From Nyssa sinensis (Eukaryota > Streptophyta > Magnoliopsida > Cornales > Nyssaceae), in NCBI GenBank assembly GCA_008638375.1, contig CM018035.1, forward strand, positions 39,360,254 through 39,424,253: a DNA stretch of 64,000 nt, written 5' to 3'. Below are positions 18,073 to 30,545 of this stretch, one piece after another. The position numbers and the translations under genes are program-made. The stretch's first letter is position 1, and each line of letters starts with the position of its first letter. Under the pieces are notes generated by a model. That model saw only the letters and a list, made by a program, of their open reading frames with translations. It was not told the DNA's origin and did not search any database.

Positions 18073-21000
18073 TGTAATACCCTGACCCGGATTAGCACAT
18101 ATACCGAGGTAGACCGGGTCAGACAGTGTGCTATAAATTGTAAACCGAACTGTTTAAGCTCTATATCGTATCACCAATTTTACTACATGATTTTGGAACA
18201 TAAATAATATTAGTTATATAGCCAGTATCAGGCAATATCGAGCAACTCAAAAATATGCCTCGTAATGCGTGCCTACACGTATTTTCATGCACATGAATGT
18301 TGCATGCATGCGTAGCTTGAACAAAATAAATGTATGTAAATGCCTTTAGAAATACACATATATGTGTATTAATAGATATATATGGACGTATAAAATTGAT
18401 GTATATAAGTATGTACATATACATATTTATATGTATATGTATATGTATAAGATATTAAGTATGTATGTGTATGTATAAATACATATATTGTAATCTATAT
18501 ATATATGAATATACATAGTATGATATATATATATATATATATGATAAAATGAAAAAGAAAAGAAAAGAAGAAATAAGAAAGGAAGCTGCCTAGCAGGTCT
18601 CAAAGTGTGTGTGTGTGTGTCGGTTAGTGTAAAGTGTGTGTTATCATATGTATATAAATATATATATATAAATATATATATATTTATATATATATATATA
18701 CAAATATCTCCAAGTAATAAATGCAAAGTTGCATTTGGAAGAGGGAGATCAGAACCCTAGGTCAAGGAAGGCTGCAAGTAGACAGAGAGGGAATAGAGAG
18801 AGAAAGAGAAGAGAGAGAAAGTGAGGCGGTTTGTGGGTGTTGAATATATATATATGTGTGTGTGTGTGTAAGTCGTGTAAAATGAAAAGAAGAAGAGAAA
18901 AGAAAACTAAGAGAGAACTGTGGGTATTGGGAGATGTTTAGAAGTGAATCTAGAAGCTGAAGTAGAGAGAGAGGAGAAGGAACCCCACCTAGAAACCAGA
19001 AATTTCAGGTAAATGATTGTTTCTGTTTCAATAATTTCTAGCATGATTTATAGTGTTTAAACTATAAGGCTGTGTCAAGCATGAAAAAGTGTTTTATTTG
19101 CAATTTGAATCAGTGAGAATGGCCAATAAATGAGTGAGAAATTCACAGTTGCAGGTTTTAGAGAATAAATCGGAACCCTAACATTTTATGTATTAAACTT
19201 TGTTTAAATGACCCAAGTATGACCCTATGAAGTGCAGAAAATGATTTAAATAAATCTAAGGTTAAAACAGTATAGAGAAGGGCTCAAAATTGAGAAGATT
19301 TAGTTCACCGGAGTTACGGGTTTGCCCAATTTCGTGAGGATTTAGTGCTTTAAATTGAAAACCAACATTGGAAATGAGATTTACATGAAATTTAGAAGAA
19401 AATGGCATTCAAAAACTGTTGAAAACTGAAAAAATTCGGGTCGCCGTCGCTGGAGAAGAGAACTGTTCATGCCGGAAACCTATCAGAGCTACACCGAAAA
19501 AACGAGGAAGATGATACTGTTGGGTTCGGGTTTGGGTTTCGGGTCACGGGTCGGATCCGGGTCGGGACCCAACCGGAAATAAACGGGCAGTGATACTGTG
19601 TCGTTTTATATTTGGGTTTTAAAAGAGAATTCATGTGTGTTTGGTAATAGGGATACAAAATTGAAATTGGGTTTGGGTGTAACCAAACCGTGGATAGGGT
19701 AGACCAAGGGGATATCTTATTCTGGTTCTTAAAGGTATACTGAATCGATTGGTTCAGTGAAGGGTCAGGCTGGTTTAGGGTTTCTAGCCGTGAACCCACT
19801 GGTTCAGACCGAAAGTGTGGGAAATTATGAACCGACCCCAGAATTTTTAGGAATTTTCACTGTGGCCCAAACAGAAAATTTGTAAAATATTATTTTATTT
19901 CAAAAATACCCCTAATTTAAATATAGGTCAAACGAAGTCCAAACGAGGCAAATGAATAGTCAATTTTTATTATTTAGACCATTCCAGACTCAACCGTGGA
20001 GTCCAATTTTTGAAAAGAGGTCTCAAGAAGTGAGAACCCGTAAAAGCATAAATGACCATTTTACCCTTTATAGTAACGAGGTCCAAATTAAACATACGAA
20101 TAGTGTATTTTAACTATCTCGGACATCCTAATACCAACGGTGAGATCCGTTTAGCAAGACGAGGTCCCAAAAAATAAAAATACCCGTAAAAGTGCAAAAT
20201 GACCATTTTGCCCTTTTCAGTACAGAAGTCCAAATTGAATTCCGCGAAAGCCTAAATCGACTTTGTTCGACATTCCGGATTCAATAGTAGAGTTTATTCT
20301 AGTAAAAGAAGCACCAATAGTAAAGAGACATAAAATTTGATGAATAACATAGTTTATATAACTATAGACTGAGATTAAGTTTCCTGAATCTTAGGAACAC
20401 CGAGATACAAGAAGAAGGCGGTTAGACCTTCTAGACAGATACAGTAAAAAGGTAAGTAATCTCTGATCTCTGCTTATGTTACATTCCAAGCCATGTCAAC
20501 AGTTTTTCATATATCACTTGTTGTATTCCATACATACTAGAATTATTAAGCCACATTGATATTGCCCTATCATGTGGGAAGTATTTATTGATTTCTATTT
20601 ATATATTGATCATGATCATACACTTGTGCATGGATTCCTTTTTGTACACTTGTACCCAGGGCCGTGAGGGCTAGACAGTATATTCGAAGCAGTTTAGTAA
20701 CCGTAGTTCAGATAGCTATTGTTACGTTAGATTGCCTAGAACAGTTATGTTCCACATTTATACTCTTCGTGGAGGTAGCATGATCCTGATATATTATTAG
20801 TGCCGGATTTGTGCTCAGTCACATCTCCATTTGATGCTATTTATGACCTTCGGGTCTAGATATGACCTTCGGGTCTAGTTATGACCTTCGGGTCCAGTTA
20901 CAGTGTACACAGAGCAGTATTATTCGGCGAGGCCTTAGAGCACCGAATACGAGCTCAGAGCAATACCATTCGGCGAGGCCTTAGAGCACCGAATGTGAGC

Positions 21001-21570
21001 CTAGGGCGTAGCCGGGCCCTACGAGAGCATCCCAGTATTGATATCACTATCCTTTATTATTGATATTCATAGCTTGATCATATTATATTGTTATTGAATG
21101 ATCATGAGATTTCACAACTTTCATTTGAGTGCATATGATTATACTTGAGACAGCTCATGACTGTAGCTTGTATGATTATATTATCAGACAGATTTCATTG
21201 CTTTATCATTTGAGTTTCTATCATTTGATATTGAGTTCTATATGCATTAACTGGCTAGCATATCTGCATTTATCCTAGTTCTTTTATGGATAATGCTTTC
21301 TATATTCATGTACACATGGTAGAGCAAATGAGAATTACTTATTGGGCTTTAGTTAGCTCACCCCCAAACTTACCACCCCTTTCAGGAAAGGAAGCTGTAG
21401 AAGAGCAGTAGCAGTAGCAGTCAGCTTTTAATTATTTATTTCCGCATTTTAGTTGTTGTATGTTAGTAGCACTGATTGTGTAACAAGTTGAGACCCTTGG
21501 TTCGACAAGCAGCGTCGGACCGGGCGTTGCGACACGAGATCCGCATAGGGTAAGGTCTCGGATCGTGACA
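18073..21570 (+). mobile_element. Solo LTR (gypsy) in right arm of foldback element
   Basis: Begins TGTAATACCCTGACCCGG and ends CTCGGATCGTGACA, 3498 bp, flanked by perfect CCTTT duplications (18068-18072 and 21571-21575). Its 5' third is packed with TA/TG microsatellites (18420-18860). It carries CCGGATTCAATAGTAGAGT at about 20275, a phrase shared in variant form with the LTRs at 50280 and 52067, and a GTCGGACCGGGCG stretch near its 3' end. No gag or pol. The termini suggest a Tekay/Del-type chromovirus, by inference. Confidence 0.88.
20842..21000 (+). repeat. Two tandem repeats in solo LTR
   Basis: Three copies of a 19-bp unit TATGACCTTCGGGTCTAGA (20842-20898) are followed by two copies of a roughly 46-bp unit starting TTCGGCGAGGCCTTAGAGCA (about 20926-21000). 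The frame at 20881-21063 is open only because of these repeats. Confidence 0.8.
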
Positions 21571-21575
21571 CCTTT

Positions 21576-21806
21576 ATCTAATGCCAAATTATGAAGTTAA
21601 TTAAAGGCATATAAGATGAACAAAGCCTTTTAAAGGCGTCTAAGATTAACAACCTTTTAAAGGCGTTCGAATTTTTTTTTTCTTAAAAGTGTCTAAGACT
21701 TATACTCTTTTAAAAAAGACATGGATCCGGAAAATAAGTTGAAGCATGCTTGGATCGGGTCAATAAATTTTAAAAAGACCCAAGTCGGGTCAAAAATTCC
21801 AAAATA
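21576..21806. repeat. Foldback right arm, outer part
   Basis: Reverse complement of 4634-4738 plus the start of 5927 onward. It contains CTTTATCTAATGCCAAATTA (matching 6010-6040) and four subterminal repeat units, then the outer terminus with AATAAATTTTAAAAAGACCC. Confidence 0.8.
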
Positions 21807-22920
21807 CACACACATAGGGCCACGCCACGGTCCTTGTGTCACTTTCTACTATATCATGTTTAAATAATATTTTACTTTTTTTGATAGGTAAATAATATAT
21901 ATGCACTTTACCCTTAAAGAAAAGTTGAAACTCAACCTCTTTTTTGGTGGGAGATGAAGGAAGTACCAACTAAATTAGAGTTTGTTGGTTAAAAAAACTA
22001 TTAATAGATAATGATTGCAAAGTCATTTCTCATAGGATTAAAAAGAAAAAAAAGAAAAGAATTGTACAATCATTCAAAGTTAATTTTAGAAAAATCACTA
22101 ACATAATCAGCAAACTATTAAACAAACGTCATGTGGTCGAAACATAAATAATGGAGGAAATCAAGACAACCATCCCAAGTCATAATTGTGCAAATCAGCT
22201 TGAGACATACCATCGTTAGAGCTTCGAGTCGTCCTATTGCGAGCACTTTAGCACATATTAGCTCGGTAACCCCAGATCATACTGTCCAAGGACCTTGATT
22301 CATCTCAAACCATTATCGAGCTTAGCTTGTCCAATCTTGAATAGCTTAAAACATCTTCTAAAATAAGCCTATTCTACAACTTGGGTCAACCGTCTAATTC
22401 CACCTCAAGAAAGGACCTGGCCTAGTTGTTTAGCTAGAGATCACACGAAAATTTCATAATGATCTATAGATTCATGTGAAAGATTGGTGCCTTTGGGAAT
22501 GTTCTCGGAAGGCCCTTGGTCGACATCACATTGTTGCCATAAGACTCTTCACATTGTCTTTCATGCAAGTTCATCAATTCATCTCAATATTTTGTTAGAT
22601 TTCTACATCAATAACTTAGCGTTATCTATGGAAAATAATTGAGAATTGTTTTCCATTCTTTTGAGTGAAATCCTTAAGCAAGCAACTAAATATAGTGCAA
22701 TAATCTTGTGATTGGTAAAAACACCGAAAATCAAGGTAATGCGAGTAATCAAGTCACCCATCAACTGTAGACCAACTTTAAGCTCTAACGTGACAAATTC
22801 AAGTCCTCTCTAGAATGGTGGAAATGCTAGTCAATAAGGCCACCCATATTCAAAGCTAGACCCCGGCAAAATTCTATTTCTCCTATACATGCTAAGGAGA
22901 GGACAAACGGGGGAGGATAG
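21807..22920 (+). other. Unassigned stretch ending in a polypurine-like tract
   Basis: No ORF of note. The last bases, AAACGGGGGAGGATAG, directly precede an LTR-type start at 22921 and look like a polypurine tract. The region 22100-22920 may therefore be the decayed 3' end of an internal gypsy region, but no pol motif could be read. Confidence 0.35.
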
Positions 22921-25052
22921 TGTAACGACCCGAAAAATTATCAAAAGGCATTTTGGTAATCTTCCTATCTAAGATCGAAAACAGATGATTAACTAAATAA
23001 AATGAGCTAGATTAATTATGAAATTAATTAATCATTATGACCTAAAATGGAACTATAGTATTTTATTGGAACTAGTGTGTGTCATGGGGCCATATAGTCA
23101 ATTTTGAGACATAGATAAAATAAATAATTTTTAAAGTTAGAATTTGGAAACATTAACTGCGTAATTGGAATTTATGCGTCCAAATTAGCTACTCCACTAA
23201 TTTTGGTGTGATTTCAAGATAGTTTATTTTTTGTCGCATGTACGCGCTTATATGGCGAACTGGCCACGCGGCTACCTCAATTGGTGTGCAAAGCTTCTTT
23301 CGTGCAACTCCCTAGACAATAATACAAGGCATAATATGATAGGGTAAAGAGGTATCAAAGAGGTAAATATTAGAGTATAGGTAAGGTATACCATAACTAA
23401 AATGTACATGCCTTGAAAGGTATGTGTATGGCATGATGTAAATGAGACACCCGCCTCATTTTAAGTCGACAGAACACTCATGCCCATATTTCAAATCTCC
23501 TATATGCTCTCTCTCTCTCTATGCCATTTTTGTAACATCTTAACCTAATATTATTGGGTAATTAAGACTAATGATGATTATCATTGGAAACAATTCCTAA
23601 AATGAGCAATTTAATTGAGGTAATTAGACTATAAATTTGGAGATGATATGTAACATCTCATAATTTTAAGATAATATAAAATGATTAATAAATAAAATAA
23701 ATAATATTTTATAACGCCATATAATTGATTTATTATAATGAATAACGAGTAAAAATATTCAGGAACTATTGGAGTTCATCTAGACACATTAAATGAATGT
23801 GAGGGAAAAATGATCATTCTACTGTCATCATTGGTCTATGTGAATGAGGTACCTGAAGGACATTGTAATAGAATTAAAATGGACCTTAGAAATATAAGTA
23901 ATGTGGTGAAATGTGGTGTAAACAAAGGATGAGCAAAAAGGGTAAAAAGGTAGAGAATAAAGAATGTATAAGTGGTGGCATTTAAGTAAAAAGATCGAAG
24001 TCATATTTTTCACTATAAAGAGGCCCAACCACACATTTCCCTCATTTATCTCATTCATCTCACGACACTCTATCTTTTCTCTCTACACCTATGACTCCAA
24101 GTGGAGAAACTCTAGGGTTTCTCATTTTCTTTCCATTTCTTCACCTTTCCATCTCGATTCAAGCCATGTAATCACACTACAAGTGATCTTGATGCATTAG
24201 AGAGACCATTGAAGGCTAGGGTTTCAAGAAATTTGGGGATTTTGTCATAAAACTACATCAAACACTAAAATCAATGTAGGGTTTCTAATATAAAGTTGAG
24301 AATAGGATGATAGGGATATTTCCCATTAATTTCATGCATTTATCATGTCTCTTGTATGTATTTCATTTTTATCTATACCCACGTACCAACTAAAATGCAT
24401 GTTCTTGATTTGATATTACTTAGGTCCATATGTTTTCTAAATCCTTGTCATGAAATCTTTATTCGATCAGAAAATGAGATTTTTCTAAAGCCAACTGCCA
24501 TGTTTATTAACTACATATATGATTTGAAGGAACTTGAATGTTAAGACTGCACTATAGATGTTTGATACAATTCTTATGAATAGAATCCTTGAGATTTTGG
24601 TTGAATATGTAAATAAACGATGACTTTCTATATGCGAATAAATGAATACACTTGAAATGTAATTACTTTGTCCAAGACTTGACACCTTTGTATAAGTTGG
24701 GGATAGAGTCTCTTTTTGGTTTAGGGCCAAAACCCTGTGCAAGGTCATTTTGGGATTGATATCGGAGTTAGGCCCATCCTGGTAGAATTAATATCGAAGT
24801 AAGGCCGATTCCACTATTAGGTCTAGGTTCACGTGGAATTAATATCAAAGTAGGACCGACCTATTACCATTAATAATATTGAGGAATTACATTTAATGAA
24901 TATACCCTCTTGGTTGGTAATTTTGTATATGATTGATTGTACATGTATACTTATGTTGTGCATTGTAGAAATTCCTATCACCACTACACGAGCACATGCA
25001 AACACAGTGCAATGTCATGTTCTCCTTTTGATTAGAATTCCTATGGGGTAGT
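22921..25052 (+). mobile_element. Cluster of LTR 5' ends (broken gypsy LTRs)
   Basis: Three LTR-type starts in the same direction: TGTAACGACCCGAAAAATTA at 22921, TGTAACATCTTAACC at 23531 and TGTAACATCTCATAATT at 23649. A promoter-like CACTATAAAGAGGCCC at about 24011 is followed by a pyrimidine-rich leader, as in an LTR U3/R border. No matching 3' ends or target duplications were found. I read this as LTRs inserted into one another and then truncated. Confidence 0.4.
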
Positions 25053-26218
25053 TGTAACATCCACCTCCAGTAAAATGGGCAATTAGGACAGTGTAACAAA
25101 AATTAACTCAATAAAGCAACTTCTGAAAATTCTTTGGGCCCTATGTGATAAGATAACCCGAACCAAGATTAGAAACTAACCTAACTCAACAATGGGATAT
25201 AACCCTAGTTAAGCCACCATCCCATGTGGTGTTAAAATTCAATATAACCATGGGTCAACCTAACTCAACCTAGGTTAATGAGACCAATTGGTTAAGTGAT
25301 CATTACATCACTAATCTAAAATGGGAAAAATATTATATTAAATATTATGATTTAATAAGTAAAACAATTATTTATTAATTATGAAAAAAATATAAGAAAT
25401 ATAAAATAAATACATAAAATGTTAAGAAACATAAAGGAAAAATGTATAAAATTATTTTATAAAATATATGACCTACACATGATATTGGGGACCCAAATAT
25501 ACATACTCAAGTGTTTGTGTATAAGTGTGTGTATATATATATAGAAATAAATATTAGAAAATAAAGGAAAAATAATTTTAAAAAAATTGATCATCATGTG
25601 CCTTACATATGATGAGAGAACGATGGAACACACACATGTGTATTGGTGTGTGTATATATATATATATATATTTGATGGAGAACATAAGTATATATATATA
25701 TATATACATGCACACACACATAATGTGCGTGTGTGTGAGTGTATGAAAATGTGTGTACGTGAGAGTGTGTGTGTTGGTAGAATGGCAGTGGAAGGTTTAG
25801 GACCACTTCAACCGCAAAAATCATGTGATGGGTCAGCTGCACATGGAGGCTAGCAGAAGAGAATTGCAGCACTTGTAGCTGCTGACCCAAATAGGAAGAT
25901 TGGATTGGTGATTGTGGAGGTAGAGAAAATTGCGAGGAAAAAATTAAATAAATTAAATCTAAGATTCTACCGAGTGTCAAACAAAGAGAGAGAGAGAGAA
26001 AGAAGGAAAGAGGGAGAGAGAAGGTTACACAAGAATAGAAAAGAGAGGAAAAGAAATGGAGAAGCTAGAGTGGGAAGGTGAAGAGAAGGAATTTCAGAAG
26101 CTTCAGGACAGGTTAGAACTCATCCATTTCAATTTATTTTGATCCTTTTATGTTTATGAAGTGTGAGTAAACTTACCAAACTTAGAAAGGAGCCTCAAAA
26201 TAGTGGGATAAGCTTAAT
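25053..26218 (+). mobile_element. Partial gypsy LTR, 5' part
   Basis: Begins TGTAACATCCACCTCC and shares layout with the LTR at 50280: a TTATTTATTAATTATGAAAAA block, then GTGTGTATATATATA microsatellites (25520-25760), then a GA-rich leader (25980-26100). It is cut at 26218 by the inverted LTR piece that begins TGTCACGACCCG. Confidence 0.5.
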
Positions 26219-27440
26219 GTCACGACCCGAAATCCACCCCGTACGGATCCCAAATTGCGACCGCCACCCTTAGGCCTAGGGGCCTTAGGGCAAAGCTTGC
26301 ATAAGCAACGGTATCGGACAGCGGTGCGGCCTGTGTTTGCGGAAGCGTGAAAAACTTTTTCTTTTCTTATTTTTAATTCTTCCGCACATCCGTACATCCG
26401 ACCGGTACTGCCGCTCTTCAGAACGGTACACATGATTATACATTCAAAGTATAATAAAAACTTAAAGAATTATAATTAATACATGTTCAACTGCCTCGTG
26501 GGTCTTAATACATAACAGTCTTACTATCTTCTAATACAAAAGTAACTGCTAAAATTTCATAGTGCTTTCCAAAAAAAGACTGCTAGTCCTGTAAATAGCT
26601 GCTTACGCCCTTCCTCAAAATGGGCAAAACTCTAATCATCATCATCATCCAAGTCAGGACTGCTGTTAATCACCTGAAAGGGGGTCGGATAAAAATCCGG
26701 GTAAGCTAATCTAAGCTTGTGAGTAATTTCAGCATTTGTCATAGGTTTTCAATTAGTAGTGGTTAGTATAAGAGATTTTATAAAATAATCACTACCAATT
26801 GCTCGTATACTTCAAATATAGAATATATGCATTCTTTAAAACAGATAGTTTTGAAACATTCAAAGTATTCAAGCTATATATGTACTTTTTCAAATAGAGT
26901 ATATGAACTTCAAAACATATAGATATGCATAGTAAAATGAGGGTAAAACCTACTTTCATTTTCAAACATAACATCTTATCACTTTCATTAGTAGAATCCG
27001 TTTCGAATCAGATTCTAGTTTTACATCTATAATGGAGAATCTCTTACCTGGGGGATTAGATCCTGCTACTTAGCATACATCATGTCAATTGAATTCCGAA
27101 GAACCCAAAATCATTTTCATTATGTCAATTGAATTCCGAAGAACCCAAAATTATTTTCATCATGTCAATTGTGTTCCAAAGAACCCAAAATCATTTTCAT
27201 CATGTCAATTGAGTTCCGAAGAACCCAAAATCATTCTTAGTGCTTATGTACACTTCATCTTGCTTTACCAGTGGCAACAGGAGGTATAAAACATTTATAA
27301 ATAGATGCTACATTAAAAGCATTAAAACATGGCATCCCTGTAGTTGCATTTTAAAACATGTAACACATAACCTCTTCAATAGAGTCTTCAAATACTTGAA
27401 ATATGCAAATTTAGAATATTTAAAGAGATTTGGCATTTTA
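26219..27440 (-). mobile_element. Partial gypsy LTR, 3' part, minus strand
   Basis: The reverse complement ends in GGATTTCGGGTCGTGACA and follows the 3' 1.2 kb of the LTR at 52067-56084: matching GAACGGTACACATG, CCGCACATCCGTACATCCGA and GATCCTGCTAC blocks. The 5' half is missing and no second target duplication was found, so this is a truncated copy. Confidence 0.6.
27081..27240. repeat. 40-bp tandem repeat x 4
   Basis: Four head-to-tail copies of a unit containing CATGTCAATTGAATTCCGAA and GAACCCAAAATCATTTTCAT inside the partial LTR. The LTR at 52067-56084 has two diverged units at the homologous place (about 55067-55141). Confidence 0.85.
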
Positions 27441-27632
27441 AACTATTTTATTTATTAATTCTATATAATTAGAGTACAAATATTGTAAATGAGAAAAATT
27501 ACAAAATATGAAGTATAGAAAATACAAATTCTTTACTTCAAAAAGGATATTAGTAGTTTTTTTTTTTTACAAGTTGAATATTATATATATATATATATAT
27601 ATTATGGGAGATTGAAATATTATTGAAAAGTT

Positions 27633-27687
<55 letters not shown>

Positions 27688-29644
27688 ATACCAAAATTCA
27701 TATGCATGTAAGAACTTTTTTTTATCAATAAAAGTATAAGAAAATCTAATAATTAATATAAAAGAATAGATATCATGACTAGTCTTAATTTGAGATATTA
27801 CATAATTGATAATATATAAAATTTGTAATTGTGAGTTGTAGTTTTTGCTAGTACATTTCAATGAGTATAAACTTTCACTATGTCAATAAAAAATCTAATA
27901 TAAAAATCACTATATAAATATAAATTGTTAATGGATTACTTTGGAGAGATATGAGAGCTCTTTTTCATTTTGTGTGAAAAATAATTTTAGGCTATGAACA
28001 CGAGTATGGATGTTATTTGATTTATTTATTCTTTTTGTCTTTAATTCTTATAATTCTTTTATACTTTATCATGTTTTATAGTCTCCACAAAATCTTGGTT
28101 CTCTTCTTTTGCCACATAAGAGAGGACTTATTTCTAATTCTACAGATAACTGGTAAGGTCTTATATATGATTTTCTCTATTTTCTTTTATTCATTTATCT
28201 CTGTATGCCCTTTTTTATGCTCTCTACTTGTCGATAAGTTGAAAATGAAAGCTTTGATAATAGGGAACTTATTTAAAAACTATGCTGGGCTTCATAAATT
28301 GAAGTATAGAAAAAAAATATGTTGTAATTTTCATGTGACTTGTTTGGTACAGTGAAAAACATGTAGGCCCCTTTTTTCTGGGTCTGATATATATGGTGAG
28401 CTAGATGGAATTTAAGATTGCTCAATACCACTTGCTCATATGCTAAACCAAACAGGATACTTTCTCGGTATGGCTTATAGTTGTAGAATGATAAGTGAGC
28501 AGTGTCATGTGCCACTTGTGTGTACTCAAAATTATTTGCTTGAAGATGCCATTCAGCCTGATGGGTAACGATGGGCTGTCAACTAGATCACATCTTTGTA
28601 ATTGCTTCCCAGTATTGGGTAAAGGTGTGATCAGACACAAGTTCTGAAATGTTATGCTTCCCAATATTGGGCTCTCTTTATGTAGACTGTAGTTTACCCC
28701 ATAGACTGTAGTTGAAGTTAAATGGCTAGGACTCTCTTTCTCAATGGGCTTCTTGATAAAATCTGATTTCTCATTGAGCCATTCATCCTCATCCTTCTGT
28801 AGTAATTTTGCTTCTATGATGACTTGGTGAATTGTGGAATAGTGGATTATTGAAATGTTTTTGGGTTGGTTTATTTAGTAGTTGGAAGAATTGTGGAGAT
28901 ACCTGCTACTGTTAAAGTAAAAAAGAAGAAAGAAAAAGATTAATTTGGAGTCAGTTTGTTGTGGTTATAGTGATATATTATTATTCTAGTTTCTTCAAAA
29001 AGACAGTAAATCTTATTGTCTTTTTCCATGCAAACTTCTAAAGCTTTATCTGTTAGTCCTTTTTTAAAAATATCACATAACTGGCAGCCTATCATGCATA
29101 TTGCAGACATTGGGGTGGCTGGTGGCAGAGTTAGCAATTTTTTTTCTTCACTTGCATATATAGGAGAGATATATTTTTGCTGAAATGGACCAAAAAATTG
29201 TTCCTGCAGCTTTTATTAAGTTGCCAGAGTCCAAGTGCACAAGTTTAATATATGCAGTTTGTTTGTACTAGCATTTTTGTTGGCCTTTGTGGATGCTTCG
29301 ATTGCTTGGGGTTGTCTAGCTGCATTGTTTATTGTGTATTCATAGGGTTAATCATACAATCAATTTTATTCAGTACGATGTAAGCAACTTTTGATCAACC
29401 TTTTTCAATAGGACATAATTGTAACTTGATCTATTTTGTTTTATATCAATGCATGTTTGGGAATGCTTTTGACAGTTATAGTTGGTGCTTATTTTGCTAT
29501 ATTATTACCAATTGTTATAGTATGAATGAAACTAATGAACACAATGTTTTTGAGTTGAAAACGAGATTTTGCAACTAAATTTTGGAGAAAAATGACTAAT
29601 TTCAAAAAATAGTTTGGTGGGCATTACTTTGTTACCAATAATTT
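27441..29644. other. AT-rich stretch without recognised genes
   Basis: Contains (TA)n at 27583-27602 and a (TG)n(TA)n run at 27632-27682. Short frames at 28017-28355 (hydrophobic, plus) and 28940-29137 (minus) have no recognised domain, and neither is supported as a gene. Confidence 0.5.
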
Positions 29645-30094
29645 TGATGTTGCTCCTTTTTTATCAAAAGGGCATCCCGTCATTTGCTACTTGTCGAGAA
29701 CTTGAGATCAGTGAATCCCCGGTGGTAGCCGCTCTGATAATAAAGTCGGTAAATAGAAAGAGACTGCAATTTAAAAGAAAAATTGAACATGAATTAAAAG
29801 CGTACCTTATGGCCTTATCTATAGGTCGTAGATCTCCTAAGTTGAGTAAGATTAGGAGGCATAAAAGTAGGGATTTGAAGATATCCGAAGATAGTAGTTG
29901 CCATAGTTAACTCTCTTTCCTTATTCTAAGGTCGGTACGATATGGAAGGCGGTGCTATGTTTTGAACTATATACCTCTGAATGCCCCGTGCCTGCTTAAC
30001 CTAGATAAAATAATCCTTCTTGATTTGTACCCTGAAGAGCTCTGTATACACACGTGTTATGCATTGAATATATTTTTCACTTTATGGTATATCA
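29645..30094 (-). repeat. 3' LTR of gypsy element 29645-39689
   Basis: On the minus strand it begins TGATATACCATAAAGTG and ends AGGAGCAACATCA. It is a direct repeat of 39243-39689 with clearly visible divergence. Both ends resemble those of the 586-bp LTR at 6899. Confidence 0.9.
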
Positions 30095-30113
30095 ACTACT
30101 CTCCCCCCCTCCC
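30095..30113 (-). promoter_or_regulatory. Polypurine tract
   Basis: The minus strand reads CGGGAGGGGGGAGAGTAGT immediately before the 3' LTR. Confidence 0.75.
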
Positions 30114-30545
30114 GAGCCTCTGCTCTGGGGCAAGATCAGAGTTGAGGTTAGGGTTTCTGAGGTGTTGCACCCGTAATAGTTATAAATGCACCTCTCTATA
30201 TTCCAAGGAGACAGCCATTGATGCGATATTCATTGCGTTAGTCACTAGTTGAAATTATGAGGCCATCATTGCTCTAACCGTCACGGCGATTCGAAAGTGA
30301 GGGTCTCATATGTTACACTTGTTAGATCTTTATATAAAGGTGAGAGGAGCACATTGATGCCTCTTCTTTCATCATTTTCTGTATCTTAAGAACCATCACT
30401 ATCGCGAGAGAGAATTTCGAGTGAGACGAATTCCGGCATCTAAGAATATTAACTTCGATTAACTTTGCGGTCAAGTTCGGTTTCAAATACTTTTTCCAAG
30501 TTCTTCATATCTTTTTTTGTTCCTTTTCATTTTCTTATTTTGGCC

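Larger units (their letters stand above)
4634..21806. mobile_element. Ancient foldback element with long inverted arms, disrupted by nested insertions
   Basis: Left arm pieces 4634-4738 and 5927-6617 are the reverse complement of right arm pieces 17640-18072 and 21576-21806. The outermost parts match (left GGGTATTTTTAAAATTTATT, right AATAAATTTTAAAAAGACCC). Inside these come short tandem repeats, then a long AT-rich stretch ending at the shared CCAAATGCAAAA. With the insertions at 4739-5921, 6899-17208 and 18073-21570 removed, the element is about 2.2 kb with a loop of about 700 bp. No transposase remnant was seen. Long inverted arms with subterminal tandem repeats fit foldback or MULE-type nonautonomous elements. 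The exact termini and target duplication are unclear. Confidence 0.8.

Noticed and set aside
18427..18726. 99-codon Tyr/Ile-rich minus frame
   Set aside because: Translation of TA/TG microsatellites.
27089..27289. Repetitive frame with a SEEPKI-type repeat
   Set aside because: Product of the 40-bp tandem repeat in an LTR fragment.
28940..29137. Minus frame with several Cys residues
   Set aside because: Looked zinc-finger-like, but cysteine spacing fits no family I know and flanking frames are closed.
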